A DNA stretch of 64,000 nucleotides from GCA-016699445 sp964555055 (GTDB taxonomy: Bacteria; UBA10199; JACPAL01; GCA-016699445), in contig CAZKQW010000001.1 of NCBI GenBank assembly GCA_964555055.1, forward strand, positions 372,001-436,000, in the 5' to 3' direction. Made by a program: the position numbers and the translations under genes. The notes under the pieces were generated by a model that made no database searches, had not been told where the DNA came from, and saw only the letters and a program-made list of their open reading frames with translations. Every line of letters begins with the position of its first letter. Positions within the stretch are counted from its first letter, which is position 1. This document shows, in pieces, positions 23,497 to 33,481 of this stretch.

Positions 23497-24849
23497 ATGA
23501 TTATTAAGAAAACGTTCATTCTCTGCTTATTGCTATTTTGGAACGCTCGGCTTTCAGCGAAAGACCAGCACATTCCGTTGGATCTCGCCGTCCTTCATAA
23601 CAACCAAGGCGTCACCTACTTGAGCCAAAACAACCTTGATCTTGCGGAAGTCGAATTCAAATCCGCCGTCGAATTGGACCCTAAATATCCCGAAGCCCAC
23701 AACAACCTAGGATTGATTTACAAGTACAAAGGCTATTTCGATCAGGCGAACGACTCTTTCAACCGAGCCATTAAATTGAAACCTAAGTGGGCGACGCCTT
23801 ACAACCACATCGCCACCGTCTATTTGACAATGGAGAAGTACGACAAAGCCATTAATTACACGAAGAAAGCCGTCTCCCTTGATAAGAAATTCGCCGACGC
23901 ATATTACAATATGGGTTTGATCTATTTAGAGAAGGCCAAACATTCCGGAAATCCCCGTAACGAATGGGCGGATGCCGTAGAGGCTTTTCAAAAAGCCACG
24001 ACGATCGATACGCGACTCTACCACGCACATCTGGACCTGGCGGATACCTATACGCTCTTGGGCGAAAACGAAAAAGCCATCATCCGTTACCGATACGCCA
24101 TCGAGACTAATCCGAAAGATCCGGATAGCTGGCAACGCTTAGGCGAGCTTTACCAAAAAACCGGGGATTCAAAAAAGGCCGAGGAGTGCTTCAACAAAGT
24201 AAAGCTCTTGGAGCCCATGAGCGAGCCGCAGCTTCTCGAAAAGGGAGAGTCTAAGCTCAAGGAAGGAAAGTTTTCTGATGCTTTCCAATTATACAACCGA
24301 GCCCTCGAACTCAACCCGAGGAACTATGAAACTTATTTCAAGTTGGGGTATCTTTATTCCGTACAAGGGTTACACTCTCAGGCAATTCAAGCCTACAATC
24401 AAGCCGTCACTTTAAAACCGGATTTTCTTGTGGGTTTTTTCAACATGAGTTTGGCCTTCATGGCTGTGAAGGATTACCCGATGGCAGTGCGAGCGCTCGA
24501 GCAAGTCATCAAACTGAAGCCGACTCATGCGGAAGCCCTTTATCAGCTTGGAAAGCTCTACCAACAATTAGGTAACAGCGTAGCGGCACACAACACCTAT
24601 TGCAATTTTCTCATGGTGGCAGAGTCCGACCAAACGAAGGAACGCTTCACCGAAGTCCAGAAGGAGGCGACGAAGCTGGGGGGCTGCCAGGTCAAATCGC
24701 GCGATGATGCATTGATCCAGGCGAAACCGCTGCCGAAGGGCCTCAATAAACCGATGGATCTCGACGATCTCAACAAAGCCGAAGAAGAAAGCTACAAGCT
24801 CGATAATACCCGGCCTAAGAACGCACCATCGCCCGACTCCCACCCATGA
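23497..24849 (+). CDS. Exported TPR-repeat protein (450 aa)
   Basis: A signal peptide (MIIKKTFILCLLLFWNA, cleavage near residue 21) is followed by about nine TPR units at residues 32-385. They have near-ideal spacing, such as AHNNLGLIYKYKGYFDQAND and AYYNMGLIYLEKA. The tail is charged and Pro-rich. TPR arrays are protein-binding scaffolds, so a periplasmic assembly platform is likely. The gene overlaps the FHA gene by four bases (ATGA), so the two are translationally coupled. Placement beside the T3SS operon suggests, but does not prove, a linked role. Confidence 0.85.
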   Translation: MIIKKTFILCLLLFWNARLSAKDQHIPLDLAVLHNNQGVTYLSQNNLDLAEVEFKSAVELDPKYPEAHNNLGLIYKYKGYFDQANDSFNRAIKLKPKWATPYNHIATVYLTMEKYDKAINYTKKAVSLDKKFADAYYNMGLIYLEKAKHSGNPRNEWADAVEAFQKATTIDTRLYHAHLDLADTYTLLGENEKAIIRYRYAIETNPKDPDSWQRLGELYQKTGDSKKAEECFNKVKLLEPMSEPQLLEKGESKLKEGKFSDAFQLYNRALELNPRNYETYFKLGYLYSVQGLHSQAIQAYNQAVTLKPDFLVGFFNMSLAFMAVKDYPMAVRALEQVIKLKPTHAEALYQLGKLYQQLGNSVAAHNTYCNFLMVAESDQTKERFTEVQKEATKLGGCQVKSRDDALIQAKPLPKGLNKPMDLDDLNKAEEESYKLDNTRPKNAPSPDSHP

Positions 24850-25898
24850 ACATCAAACCCGAAATCACCGTGAAGAATAAGGAGTCCGGGGAAAAGATCC
24901 TTTACCGGATGGACCAGCCGTCGCTCGTCATCGGCCGGGACAGCTCCAATTTCGTCGTACTGCCTTCAAAGACCGTCTCGCGTCGCCACACGGAAATTCT
25001 TTACGATCATGGTCAATTCTTCGTCCGCGATCTCAAAAGCAACAACGGCACAAAACTGGGCGAGAGAAAGCTCACGACCAAAGAGAAGAACCTTCTCAAA
25101 TCGGGCGACGTGATCAAAATCGAAAACTTCGATATCCTTTTCGAAATCCCCCATAAGACCGTCGTTTCCGAGAATACAGACTCTGACCTGCTCGAAGTCA
25201 AGATGGTCAAGAAACTCCTGAAGGCGATGGATAAAGACAGCGCGCCGACCTTGGAAATCATCGATGGCGCGGGTAAAGGGCGGCGATTTCTCTTCGAATC
25301 CAAAAGTCAGGACGTTATCGTTGGACGCGATCCCGCTTGCGAACTCTATATCGATTCGAACGTGATGTCCCGCAAGCACGCGCGTTTTGAAAAACGCTTC
25401 GATACGGTCACGGTATTCGACTTAGAGAGCAAAAACGGTACTTTTGTGAACCGTCAGAAGATTCAGGAGAAGCGCCTCCAGGACGGCGACGTGATCCATC
25501 TGGGCACTCTGGCGATTATTTTTAGAAACCCACAGGAACTCGGCCTAGACTTAAGCCCGCCGGAAACACCGTCTTCCACCTCTGTTATCGAAGAACTTTC
25601 ACAAAAGACCGATCCTCAATCCGTTTCGGTCGAGGAACCTTCGCAACCGAAAATCGACCTCCCGGAAGCAAAAGTCGCTAAACGTAGGGGTCCGGACGAC
25701 CCACCACCACCCGCTCCTAAGCCACCTCCCCCTCCGACCGCTCTGCTGCCAGAGGCGGATTTCGGAAATCCACTCAATGCATCCCAAAATACTGAAGGAG
25801 TGCTCCCACCCAAGCTTTCTCCTATGGAAATCCTCATGTTAGCGGTCGGAGCCATAGTACTTGTCGGGGCTCTCCTTGGATTGATGAAGATTTTTTAA
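24846..25898 (+). CDS. Tail-anchored protein with two FHA domains (350 aa)
   Basis: FHA domain 1 (about residues 20-90) has GRD, SRRH and SNNGT. Domain 2 (about 135-210) has GRD, SRKHA and SKNGT. Both keep the phosphothreonine-binding residues. A Pro-rich linker (about 265-320) leads to one C-terminal membrane helix (about 327-347), so the FHA domains face the cytoplasm. FHA domains read Thr phosphorylation by Hanks-type kinases, but no kinase gene lies in the window. A PP2C phosphatase is at 34554. Together with the FHA domain of the SctD-like protein this hints at phospho-control. Confidence 0.88.
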   Translation: MNIKPEITVKNKESGEKILYRMDQPSLVIGRDSSNFVVLPSKTVSRRHTEILYDHGQFFVRDLKSNNGTKLGERKLTTKEKNLLKSGDVIKIENFDILFEIPHKTVVSENTDSDLLEVKMVKKLLKAMDKDSAPTLEIIDGAGKGRRFLFESKSQDVIVGRDPACELYIDSNVMSRKHARFEKRFDTVTVFDLESKNGTFVNRQKIQEKRLQDGDVIHLGTLAIIFRNPQELGLDLSPPETPSSTSVIEELSQKTDPQSVSVEEPSQPKIDLPEAKVAKRRGPDDPPPPAPKPPPPPTALLPEADFGNPLNASQNTEGVLPPKLSPMEILMLAVGAIVLVGALLGLMKIF

Positions 25899-25906
25899 AC
25901 CGTATT

Positions 25907-26416
25907 TTATTTGGAGCTGGAAGGGCATGCGATCGGATAAAAGCGAGACTCAACTTCATTATCCGTATAATCCCATTCCACATGACGGCTATAGACGGAA
26001 GTTCGATTGATTAAAGGAGCATAAGGCGTGCCCATACACTCAATGGAACTCTTCAAAGCTATTTCCATCCTTGCATCCGCACCAGCAGCTAAGTTCCCGT
26101 TTTCACATGCCGCAACCACATGGCCGTCGTCACTACGATAAGTCTGAGAGCTCCAGCCGGATGGGCATACATGAGACACATAAATAAAACCATTACCGGG
26201 CTGACTGGACATGATCACACCCGAGGCTTCTACAGAACCTATATTAAAAGCTTGATAATGAAAAATGATTTGGGATTCGGAAAAATCAGGACGGGAGAAC
26301 TCCGTCATGGTCAAGGACGGTAAGGCTTTCCCAGAAGGATCACCCGCCCAAACCACGCAATGAGTCATCGCAAAGGCAAAAGTTAGGGCTACGACTCTCT
26401 TTTTAAAAAGATTCAT
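25907..26416 (-). CDS. Exported protein of unknown function (169 aa)
   Basis: A signal peptide (VALTFAFAMTHCVVWA, cleavage near residue 24) is followed by a single beta-rich domain. The domain resembles DUF11-type Ig-like domains in its pattern (FHYQAFNIGSVEASGVIMSS, then VSHVCPSGWSS). Four cysteines in the mature part could form two disulfides. The stop is 8 bp from the convergent FHA gene, and 56 bp separate it from the upstream DUF4412-like gene. The function is unknown. Confidence 0.7.
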   Translation of the reverse strand: MNLFKKRVVALTFAFAMTHCVVWAGDPSGKALPSLTMTEFSRPDFSESQIIFHYQAFNIGSVEASGVIMSSQPGNGFIYVSHVCPSGWSSQTYRSDDGHVVAACENGNLAAGADARMEIALKSSIECMGTPYAPLINRTSVYSRHVEWDYTDNEVESRFYPIACPSSSK

Positions 26417-26472
26417 AAAAACTCCTTTCTTGATGAGAGTCTTTACGGAAGAAAAGAAGCAAACTTAAGAGT

Positions 26473-27225
26473 TTATTTTTTAAGAGTTGGAAGCTCTAAA
26501 GCGGGTACTTTTCGAGCCGTAGAAGGAAGCTCAAAAAGACTCGCGTGTGTCTCTTGACGATAGATTTCCCGCAGTTCATTAGTGATGGTCCCGCCACTCG
26601 GCGAATAATAAACGAATTTCACAGGAACGCCCTCCAAGCCACCTTCCCCAAAAAAAGGCATGGATGACGTGGATTTTGAGTTTTTCATGGAATCGCCCAG
26701 ATTCTTCATCACCTGGTAATCCGCATTTGACAGGCCGACTTCCGAAGGAGAGGCCGTCCAAATATCTTGGGTCTTTTTACCGTTCGCCGTGCCTTCATAA
26801 TGATCGCAAGTCCATCCTCCAACCTTTTCTCCGGATCCAACCTTCTGGTAAGTAGGCTTCACGGAAGGAGGCGGGGTCGGAGGTAATTTAATGCCTTGGG
26901 CCGCCATCCTTTCCCTCATCTGCTTGGCTTTCTCCTCCAACTGAACCGTATCGCGGGCAAGATCTGACATGGAAGTTTCCGTATACGTGTTTTGCTTCGT
27001 GTCGATCATCCACATCACGCCTTTGTCTTTCCGGAAGATCATCACGCGATCGCCCATCATGCCACCGAGCATGTCCACCCGAGATTTATCCTGGTCCAAA
27101 TAGGCTTTGGCTTGCTGTTTCATCGGTTGACCACGAAAATCCATGGTCTGATCTGACACCATAACCACACCCCCTTGTGCGGCTACGCTGATGAACAAAC
27201 TAAGAAAGACGATGATATTCTTCAT
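26473..27225 (-). CDS. Exported DUF4412-like protein (250 aa)
   Basis: A signal peptide (NIIVFLSLFISVAAQGG) precedes a domain with the DUF4412 pattern: a short beta repeat, RVDMLGGMMGDRVMIFRKDK, then a helix, GWTCDHYEGTANGKKTQDIW, and a late EIYRQETHASLFELP segment. This family is exported and of unknown function; related proteins are common in deltaproteobacteria and Bacteroidetes. It lies 56 bp downstream of sctV on the same strand, possibly in the same transcript. Confidence 0.72.
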   Translation of the reverse strand: MKNIIVFLSLFISVAAQGGVVMVSDQTMDFRGQPMKQQAKAYLDQDKSRVDMLGGMMGDRVMIFRKDKGVMWMIDTKQNTYTETSMSDLARDTVQLEEKAKQMRERMAAQGIKLPPTPPPSVKPTYQKVGSGEKVGGWTCDHYEGTANGKKTQDIWTASPSEVGLSNADYQVMKNLGDSMKNSKSTSSMPFFGEGGLEGVPVKFVYYSPSGGTITNELREIYRQETHASLFELPSTARKVPALELPTLKK

Positions 27226-27281
27226 AGGAATCCTCCTGAAGAACTTTCATGAAGCGACTGAATCTGCGTGTCCATTAATTT

Positions 27282-29411
27282 TTAAGCGGCGGCGACTTGA
27301 GGTAGAGCGATACGGGCTATGGGCTGGATACGGAGGTTTTCCGAGAGTTCCTGATACGATAAAACGGCAAGTTGGGGGAACTCCAACTCGATGATTTTTC
27401 TGAAATAACGACGCACTTCCGAGATAGTCAAGACGACGGGAGGTTTCGCACCTGGAGGTAGAGGGTGGCTCGCGATTTCCTTGCCGACAGATTCCACGAT
27501 ATCTTGGGTAATCTCAGGCTCAAGCGCTAAATAATTGCCTTTGTCTGTCTTGCGGATGGCCCCTCGGATCATCTCTTCGATTTCGGGATCCAAGAGATAA
27601 ACGGCGAGGGTGCCGGCTTGTCCGGCGTATTTATGCGTGACGTAGCGCTTCAAGCCAGCGCGGACGTGTTCAGTTAAGGCCACGGTATCCCTTTCGACCT
27701 CTCCCCATTGAGCCAGCGTCGAAAAGATATTCTTTAAATCACGGATCGAAATATCCTCTTGGACGAGACGTTGGAAAATCTCCGAGAGTTGGAGGATCGT
27801 TATGATTTTAGGCACAATCTCTTTCACGATAGCCGGATGGGTTTTTTCCAACTCATTCAAAGTCGTCTGTACTTCTTGCACACCCAGGAACTCGTGCGCG
27901 TGCTTCCTTAAGATGAAGGAAAGGTGGAGGATTAAGTATTCCGCAACGTCCCACATGCGAAAGCCGGCTTGCTGAGCCACGCTCTTGAACTCAGACGAGA
28001 TCCACGTCACGACGGAATTGTCGATCGGATGGAGTGTTTCCTTTCCCGTAATGTTGAAGAGGGTGAGTTGCTCGAGAGACTCTCCCACTAAAATACACCC
28101 TTTCTCGATGCGACCGCGGGCAACGGGAATTTCATTGATGTTAATCACGTATCCTTCCGGATCCATGTCGATCGTCTGACCACGAACTTGGATACCGGGG
28201 AAATTCACCCCTAACTCATAATACAAACCGTGTCTCAAGAGCGGGATCAATTCATTAATGAAACGTCCGCCGTCTTGATTGTCGTCCACAAAAGGGATCA
28301 GATCCGAACCTACCTCAAGAGAAATCGGAGAGGGCATGATGAACGGAAGCACATCACCCTGCTTCGCCACCGCTTTTTTGACGACTTCCTCTTTAGGGGT
28401 CTCAACGATCTCTTGGGCTTCCTTTACCTTTCCTTTCGAAAGGAAATGCGCCATCGTGCCTAAGATTAAAGCCATTACGAAGAAAGGGGCTTTAGGCAGT
28501 CCTGGGACCAACCCTAAAACCGTCAATAAACCCGCCGTGATCAACAAAGCCTTCGGGTGTGCCGTGATCTGACCAACGATGTCTCGACCGAGATTGGCGT
28601 CTTTGGATTCAGACGCCACACGCGTCACGACGACGCCGGAGGAAACGGAAATGATGAGGGCAGGGATTTGGGCCACAAGGCCATCACCAATCGTAAGCAA
28701 TGAATAGATCTTAGCGGACTCCGCTAAAGTCAGGTCGCGTTGCATGACGCCAATGATGAAGCCCCCAACAATATTGATAATGGTGATGATAATGCCGGCG
28801 ATCGCATCCCCTTTGACGAACTTCATGGCACCGTCCATGGCGCCGTAGAGTTGGGATTCCCGCTGGATGGTCGACCTTCGTTCCTGAGCTTGCTCCATGT
28901 TGATAATGCCCGCTCGCAGGTCGGCGTCGATGGACATCTGCTTTCCGGGCATGGCATCCAAAGTAAAGCGGGCGCCGACTTCGGAAACACGCTCAGCACC
29001 TTTGGCGATGACGATGAAATTAATTAATGTGATGATCGCGAACAAGACGCCGCCAACAACGTAATTGCCTCCGACAACGAAACTCCCGAAGGCATGGATG
29101 ACTTCACCGGCGCTTCCTTCACTTAAAATTAAGCGGGTCGAAGCGATATTCAAAGAAAGACGGTAAAGAGTCGTGATCAATAGGATCGTCGGAAACGAGG
29201 CTATCTTCAAAGCATCAGAGATATAAAGGGCCACAAGTAGGATAACGACGGCAATGGCTAAGTCGACGGTGAGCAAGACGTCTAGCATCCACGTGGGAAG
29301 CGGGACGATGATCATCCCTAAGACGGCGATGACGATCATCGCCAAGACCAAGTCGCTATACTTGGCGATCAACTCGTTGATTCCCATGAATTTAGGCAAT
29401 GGAAGAGCCAT
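27282..29411 (-). CDS. sctV: T3SS export gate protein SctV (FlhA/LcrD family)
   Basis: This 709-aa protein has about eight N-terminal membrane helices (residues ~15-320) and a large cytoplasmic domain. The signature LDAMPGKQMSIDADLRAG lies near residue 155, next to KGAERVSEVGARF. The wording (STRLILSEG, SFVVGGNYVVGG) is close to SctV/LcrD rather than flagellar FlhA. SctV forms a nonameric ring that receives chaperone-substrate complexes. Unusually it is 4.6 kb from the rest of the T3SS operon, 53 bp downstream of argJ in a housekeeping-type run. Confidence 0.95.
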   Translation of the reverse strand: MALPLPKFMGINELIAKYSDLVLAMIVIAVLGMIIVPLPTWMLDVLLTVDLAIAVVILLVALYISDALKIASFPTILLITTLYRLSLNIASTRLILSEGSAGEVIHAFGSFVVGGNYVVGGVLFAIITLINFIVIAKGAERVSEVGARFTLDAMPGKQMSIDADLRAGIINMEQAQERRSTIQRESQLYGAMDGAMKFVKGDAIAGIIITIINIVGGFIIGVMQRDLTLAESAKIYSLLTIGDGLVAQIPALIISVSSGVVVTRVASESKDANLGRDIVGQITAHPKALLITAGLLTVLGLVPGLPKAPFFVMALILGTMAHFLSKGKVKEAQEIVETPKEEVVKKAVAKQGDVLPFIMPSPISLEVGSDLIPFVDDNQDGGRFINELIPLLRHGLYYELGVNFPGIQVRGQTIDMDPEGYVININEIPVARGRIEKGCILVGESLEQLTLFNITGKETLHPIDNSVVTWISSEFKSVAQQAGFRMWDVAEYLILHLSFILRKHAHEFLGVQEVQTTLNELEKTHPAIVKEIVPKIITILQLSEIFQRLVQEDISIRDLKNIFSTLAQWGEVERDTVALTEHVRAGLKRYVTHKYAGQAGTLAVYLLDPEIEEMIRGAIRKTDKGNYLALEPEITQDIVESVGKEIASHPLPPGAKPPVVLTISEVRRYFRKIIELEFPQLAVLSYQELSENLRIQPIARIALPQVAAA

Positions 29412-29464
29412 AAGTGCTTAGAATAGCTGATTTTTAAGGAGAGGACTAGCGGAAAGTCGAAGTG

Positions 29465-30715
29465 TTAGGTTCGGTAACACGAGTTTAGTTTCACGTAATC
29501 TAACGTCAGATCGCTGGAGTAGAGGCTACAGCGGCCCTTACCGAGGCGACAGTCGACCGTTACGGTAAACTCCGGTTTTTTCATCACAGCCTTCGCGGCC
29601 TCATCGTCCGCCACACCGGTCGACATCCCGTTCTTGGCGACGCAAACCTTGTCGTAAAAAATCGATACCTTGTCAGGGTTGAGGGCCGTGCCTGCACGCC
29701 CGATGGCTCCCATGATGCGTCCCCAATTGGGATCCTGCCCGAAAAAGGAGGTCCTGACCAAATAAGAATTCGCGATCGTATACGCCATGGCTTCGGCTTC
29801 CCGATCGTTCTTAGCCCCTTTCACATCAATGCGCACGCACTTAGTCGCACCTTCGCCGTCTTTCACCATGAGACGTGCCAACTGATCTAAGACCGTCGTT
29901 AAGCCTTCTTCAAAAAATTTCGCTTCGACCGTACCGGTTTTAATGGAACGATTCTTAGCCGCTCCATTGGCCAAGATGAGGGCGGTATCGTTCGTCGACA
30001 TGTCTCCGTCCACGCTGATGCGATTGAATGTATGCTCCACCGCCCGGGCGAAAACGGTCTCGAGAGTCTTTCGTTCGATCGCCGCGTCCGTCAGGATATA
30101 AGCGAGCATCGTGGCATGTAATCCACTACCAGAACGGTGTAGCTTCATGTGCGGCTCTATCATCCCCGCCCCTTTGGCGAAGCCTGCGATCCGGCACCGA
30201 ACATTTTCTTTCTTCCCCACAACGATTTCCGTCGATGCCATCTTAGGCCATAAATCCGTGGTCAAAATCCCCTCGGCAGCCGGTTCGAGGCCGTCTTCGG
30301 AAAGAGCTTTCACTGCCATTCCGATCCCCCGGAAAATCTTTTCCATCGGTAGCGGAACGCCAATCTTTCCCGTCGAAGAGACAAGCACGTGTTTTGTCGG
30401 GATAGTCAGGAGTCGAGCCGTTTCTGCCACCATCGCCTCGGCGTCGCGAAGACCTTGTTTTCCCGTGCACGCGTTAGCGTTCCCGCTATTAACGATCACC
30501 GCGCGGCAGAAACCCGAAACGATGTTTTTTCGAGACACGACGACCGGAGCCGCTACGACTTTTCCGGTCGTAAAGGTCCCGGCCACCACGGATGGAGCTT
30601 CGCTATAGATTAAAGTCATGTCTTTCTTAGAGGAAGCCTTAATGCCAGCGGTGATCCCAGAAAAGCGAAACCCCTTAATCTTCATATTTTTTGTTTTTTG
30701 CGTCAGATCATCCAT
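29465..30715 (-). CDS. argJ: Bifunctional glutamate N-acetyltransferase/amino-acid N-acetyltransferase ArgJ
   Basis: ArgJ transfers acetyl from N-acetylornithine to glutamate in cyclic arginine synthesis. The precursor self-cleaves before a Thr nucleophile, visible as HATMLAY near residue 185. Other family segments are VNSGNANACTG near 80, SVDGDMSTNDTA near 228 and FGQDPNWGRIMGA near 320. A frame extension up to 30733 would overlap secA by 16 bp. I prefer the ATG at 30715, two bases after the secA stop. The length (416 aa) is normal. It is surprisingly placed between secA and sctV. Confidence 0.94.
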   Translation of the reverse strand: MDDLTQKTKNMKIKGFRFSGITAGIKASSKKDMTLIYSEAPSVVAGTFTTGKVVAAPVVVSRKNIVSGFCRAVIVNSGNANACTGKQGLRDAEAMVAETARLLTIPTKHVLVSSTGKIGVPLPMEKIFRGIGMAVKALSEDGLEPAAEGILTTDLWPKMASTEIVVGKKENVRCRIAGFAKGAGMIEPHMKLHRSGSGLHATMLAYILTDAAIERKTLETVFARAVEHTFNRISVDGDMSTNDTALILANGAAKNRSIKTGTVEAKFFEEGLTTVLDQLARLMVKDGEGATKCVRIDVKGAKNDREAEAMAYTIANSYLVRTSFFGQDPNWGRIMGAIGRAGTALNPDKVSIFYDKVCVAKNGMSTGVADDEAAKAVMKKPEFTVTVDCRLGKGRCSLYSSDLTLDYVKLNSCYRT

Positions 30716-30717
30716 GG

Positions 30718-33435
30718 TTAAGCCCCGTGGCATTTTTTGAATTTCTTACCGGAACCACAATGACAGAGCTCGTTGCGGCCCACTTTAGGCCCGTCATTCA
30801 CGACGGTGTCGGTCGACGGCGGCGGGACGGACGCTTGACCCATAGGGCTTTGGGGTAATCCCCCACGGGTCATTATAACGCGCTGGCGAGGCTGCTCGCG
30901 CCCTGGATCGATTTGTTCTACTTGAGATTTCTCTTCGATCTGAACGCGGAAGAGCTTAGACAACACGTCGTTCCGAAACTCCTGCAGCATGTGCTCAAAA
31001 ATCTGGAATCCTTCTTTCTTATATTCCAATAAAGGATCTTTCTGCCCATAGCCACGTAGACCGATCCCTTCTCGCAAGTGGTCCATGGATAAAAGATGAT
31101 CTTTCCATAGACCGTCTAAAGTTGAGATCAAGATGACTCGGCTTACTTCGGAAAAAATGGGAACTCCGTACTTATGTTCACGAGACTCCAAATCTTTTTC
31201 TAAAATTGCATAGACGGCTCTCCCGACGGTATCGCGGGAAAATTCCATCAGCGACAGGTTTTGGACGGAAAGGCGCATGTCAAAAACCTCGCCGATCCTT
31301 TCCTCCAGACCTGCGAAATCTGTTTTTGCGTCGGTCACCTTCTCGGGGATATTATGGTCGACGGCGTCCGCCACCTCTTGGTCGATCATATCCAAGATCC
31401 TATCCTTGATCCCTTCGCCGGACAGGATACTGCGGCGCATGTCATAAACGAGATGGCGTTGTTGGTTAAGTACGTCATCATATTCCAAGAGGTGTTTACG
31501 GATATCGAAATTATGACCTTCAACCCTTTTTTGAGCGTTCTCGATGGCCTTACTAATCCACGGATGGATGATCGGTTCGTTTTCCTCAATGCCTAAGCGG
31601 TCCATCATCGCGCTGATGCGTTCCGACCCGAAAATCCGGAGGAGATCGTCGTCCAAGGAAAGGAAAAAGTGGGACGAGCCCGGATCCCCTTGCCGGCCCG
31701 CGCGTCCGCGCAGTTGGTTATCAATACGACGGGACTCATGGCGCTCAGTTCCCAAGATATGAAGCCCACCTTGCTCAACCACCTTCTTCTTTTCTTCTTC
31801 ACACTGGACCTTCATGGCGGATAGGACTTTTTCGTATTCCTCTCGGTAGCGTTGGGGATCGAGGTTCGCGTCGACTTTTTGCCTCGCCAGGAATTCGGGA
31901 TTCCCGCCCAATAAGATATCCGTCCCGCGACCGGCCATGTTCGTCGAAATCGTCACAGCTTTGAAACGGCCCGCCTGGGCCACGATTTCCGCTTCGCGGT
32001 CGTGCTGTTTAGCGTTTAACACATGGTGCGGCACGCCCTCCCTCTTCAAGAGGGCGGAAAGCCTCTCCGATTTTTCGATGGAGATGGTGCCCACCAGAAC
32101 GGGTTGGCCTTTTCCGTTTAATTCTTTGATTTCCTCGGCGACCGCGTGGAATTTTTCCTTCTCGGTTTTGTAAATGACGTCCACTTGGTCTTTTCGTAGC
32201 AAGGGACGGTTTGTGGGGATGACCAGGACATCCAACTTATAAATTTTATGGAATTCCGCCGCTTCCGTTTCTGCCGTTCCCGTCATACCGGAGAGCTTCC
32301 TGTACATGCGGAAAAAATTCTGAAACGTCACCGTCGCGAGGGTTTGATTTTCGTTCTCGATCTTCACCTTTTCCTTGGCTTCAACCGCTTGGTGTAAACC
32401 ATCGCTCCACCGTCGTCCCGGCATCAGACGGCCCGTGAATTCGTCGACGATAATGACTTGACCTTCTTTGACAACGTAATCGACGTCGAGCTTGTAGAGA
32501 CTGTGCGCCCGCAGGGCTTGTTGGACGTGGTGTACGACCTCGATATACTTGGGTTCGTAGAGATTCGGGATCTTAAGAATCTGCTCCACGTGGCCGACGC
32601 CTTCCTCCGTCAGAATGACAGACTTGCTTTTCTCATCGACAACGTAATCACCTGTCGTTTTCTTGACGCCGTCCTCTTCATAAGCCTTACCCTGCACGAG
32701 CTTAGGGATGATCTGATCGATGACGTAATATTTGTCCGTCGATTCTTCGGACGGACCCGAAATAATCAAAGGCGTCCTAGCTTCGTCAATGAGGATAGAA
32801 TCCACTTCATCGACGATCGCATAATGCAAGGGCCGCTGAACGAAGCTATCCAGGGAATACTTCATGTTATCGCGCAAATAATCGAAACCATACTCATTGT
32901 TCGTACCGTATGTAATGTCGGCACGATAAGACTGCTGGCGCTGACTGTCGTTAAGACCATGAACGATAACGCCTACCGAAAGCCCTAAAAACCCATAGAG
33001 CCGACCCATCCACTCCGAATCGCGCCGGGCCAAGTAGTCATTGACGGTTACGACATGCACACCCTTTCCTTCCAAAGCATTTAAATAAGCAGGCAAAGTC
33101 GCGACGAGTGTTTTGCCTTCGCCGGTACGCATCTCGGCGATTTTTCCTTGGTGTAAAACGCACCCTCCGATCATCTGGACATCGAAGTGTCTCATTCCAA
33201 GGACACGCTTTGAAGCCTCGCGCACCACGGCAAAGGCCTCCGGCAGGATCTGATCCAAAGTTTCTCCCTTTTGGAGTCGATCTTTAAATTCCAATGTTTT
33301 TTGCCGTAATTGATCGTCTGAGAGCCGTTGGATAGATTCTTCCAAAGCATTGATGCGGGCGACGATGGGATAGATTTTTTTGAGTTCTCTTTCGTTACCG
33401 GTTCCGAATATTTTTTTGGCAAGCGCTCCAAACAT
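30718..33435 (-). CDS. secA: Protein translocase ATPase SecA
   Basis: This 905-aa protein is the motor of the Sec pathway. Motifs include MRTGEGKTLVATLPAYLNAL (Walker A, near residue 105), YAIVDEVDSILIDEARTPL, ATVTFQNFFRMY...GMTGTA, TISTNMAGRGTDI and DNQLRGRAGRQGDPGSS. The C-terminus carries the zinc-binding tail CHCGSGKKFKKCHG. It sits 46 bp downstream of the M23 peptidase gene and two bases before argJ. The window also holds many Sec-exported proteins that depend on it. Confidence 0.98.
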   Translation of the reverse strand: MFGALAKKIFGTGNERELKKIYPIVARINALEESIQRLSDDQLRQKTLEFKDRLQKGETLDQILPEAFAVVREASKRVLGMRHFDVQMIGGCVLHQGKIAEMRTGEGKTLVATLPAYLNALEGKGVHVVTVNDYLARRDSEWMGRLYGFLGLSVGVIVHGLNDSQRQQSYRADITYGTNNEYGFDYLRDNMKYSLDSFVQRPLHYAIVDEVDSILIDEARTPLIISGPSEESTDKYYVIDQIIPKLVQGKAYEEDGVKKTTGDYVVDEKSKSVILTEEGVGHVEQILKIPNLYEPKYIEVVHHVQQALRAHSLYKLDVDYVVKEGQVIIVDEFTGRLMPGRRWSDGLHQAVEAKEKVKIENENQTLATVTFQNFFRMYRKLSGMTGTAETEAAEFHKIYKLDVLVIPTNRPLLRKDQVDVIYKTEKEKFHAVAEEIKELNGKGQPVLVGTISIEKSERLSALLKREGVPHHVLNAKQHDREAEIVAQAGRFKAVTISTNMAGRGTDILLGGNPEFLARQKVDANLDPQRYREEYEKVLSAMKVQCEEEKKKVVEQGGLHILGTERHESRRIDNQLRGRAGRQGDPGSSHFFLSLDDDLLRIFGSERISAMMDRLGIEENEPIIHPWISKAIENAQKRVEGHNFDIRKHLLEYDDVLNQQRHLVYDMRRSILSGEGIKDRILDMIDQEVADAVDHNIPEKVTDAKTDFAGLEERIGEVFDMRLSVQNLSLMEFSRDTVGRAVYAILEKDLESREHKYGVPIFSEVSRVILISTLDGLWKDHLLSMDHLREGIGLRGYGQKDPLLEYKKEGFQIFEHMLQEFRNDVLSKLFRVQIEEKSQVEQIDPGREQPRQRVIMTRGGLPQSPMGQASVPPPSTDTVVNDGPKVGRNELCHCGSGKKFKKCHGA

Positions 33436-33481
33436 AGGGAGCGGGATACTTAGGGATTTCTAGGAGGAAAGCAATCAGTAA

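Noticed and set aside
30716..30733. Upstream start for argJ at 30733
   Set aside because: It would overlap the secA C-terminus by 16 bp. The ATG two bases after the secA stop fits the operon better.
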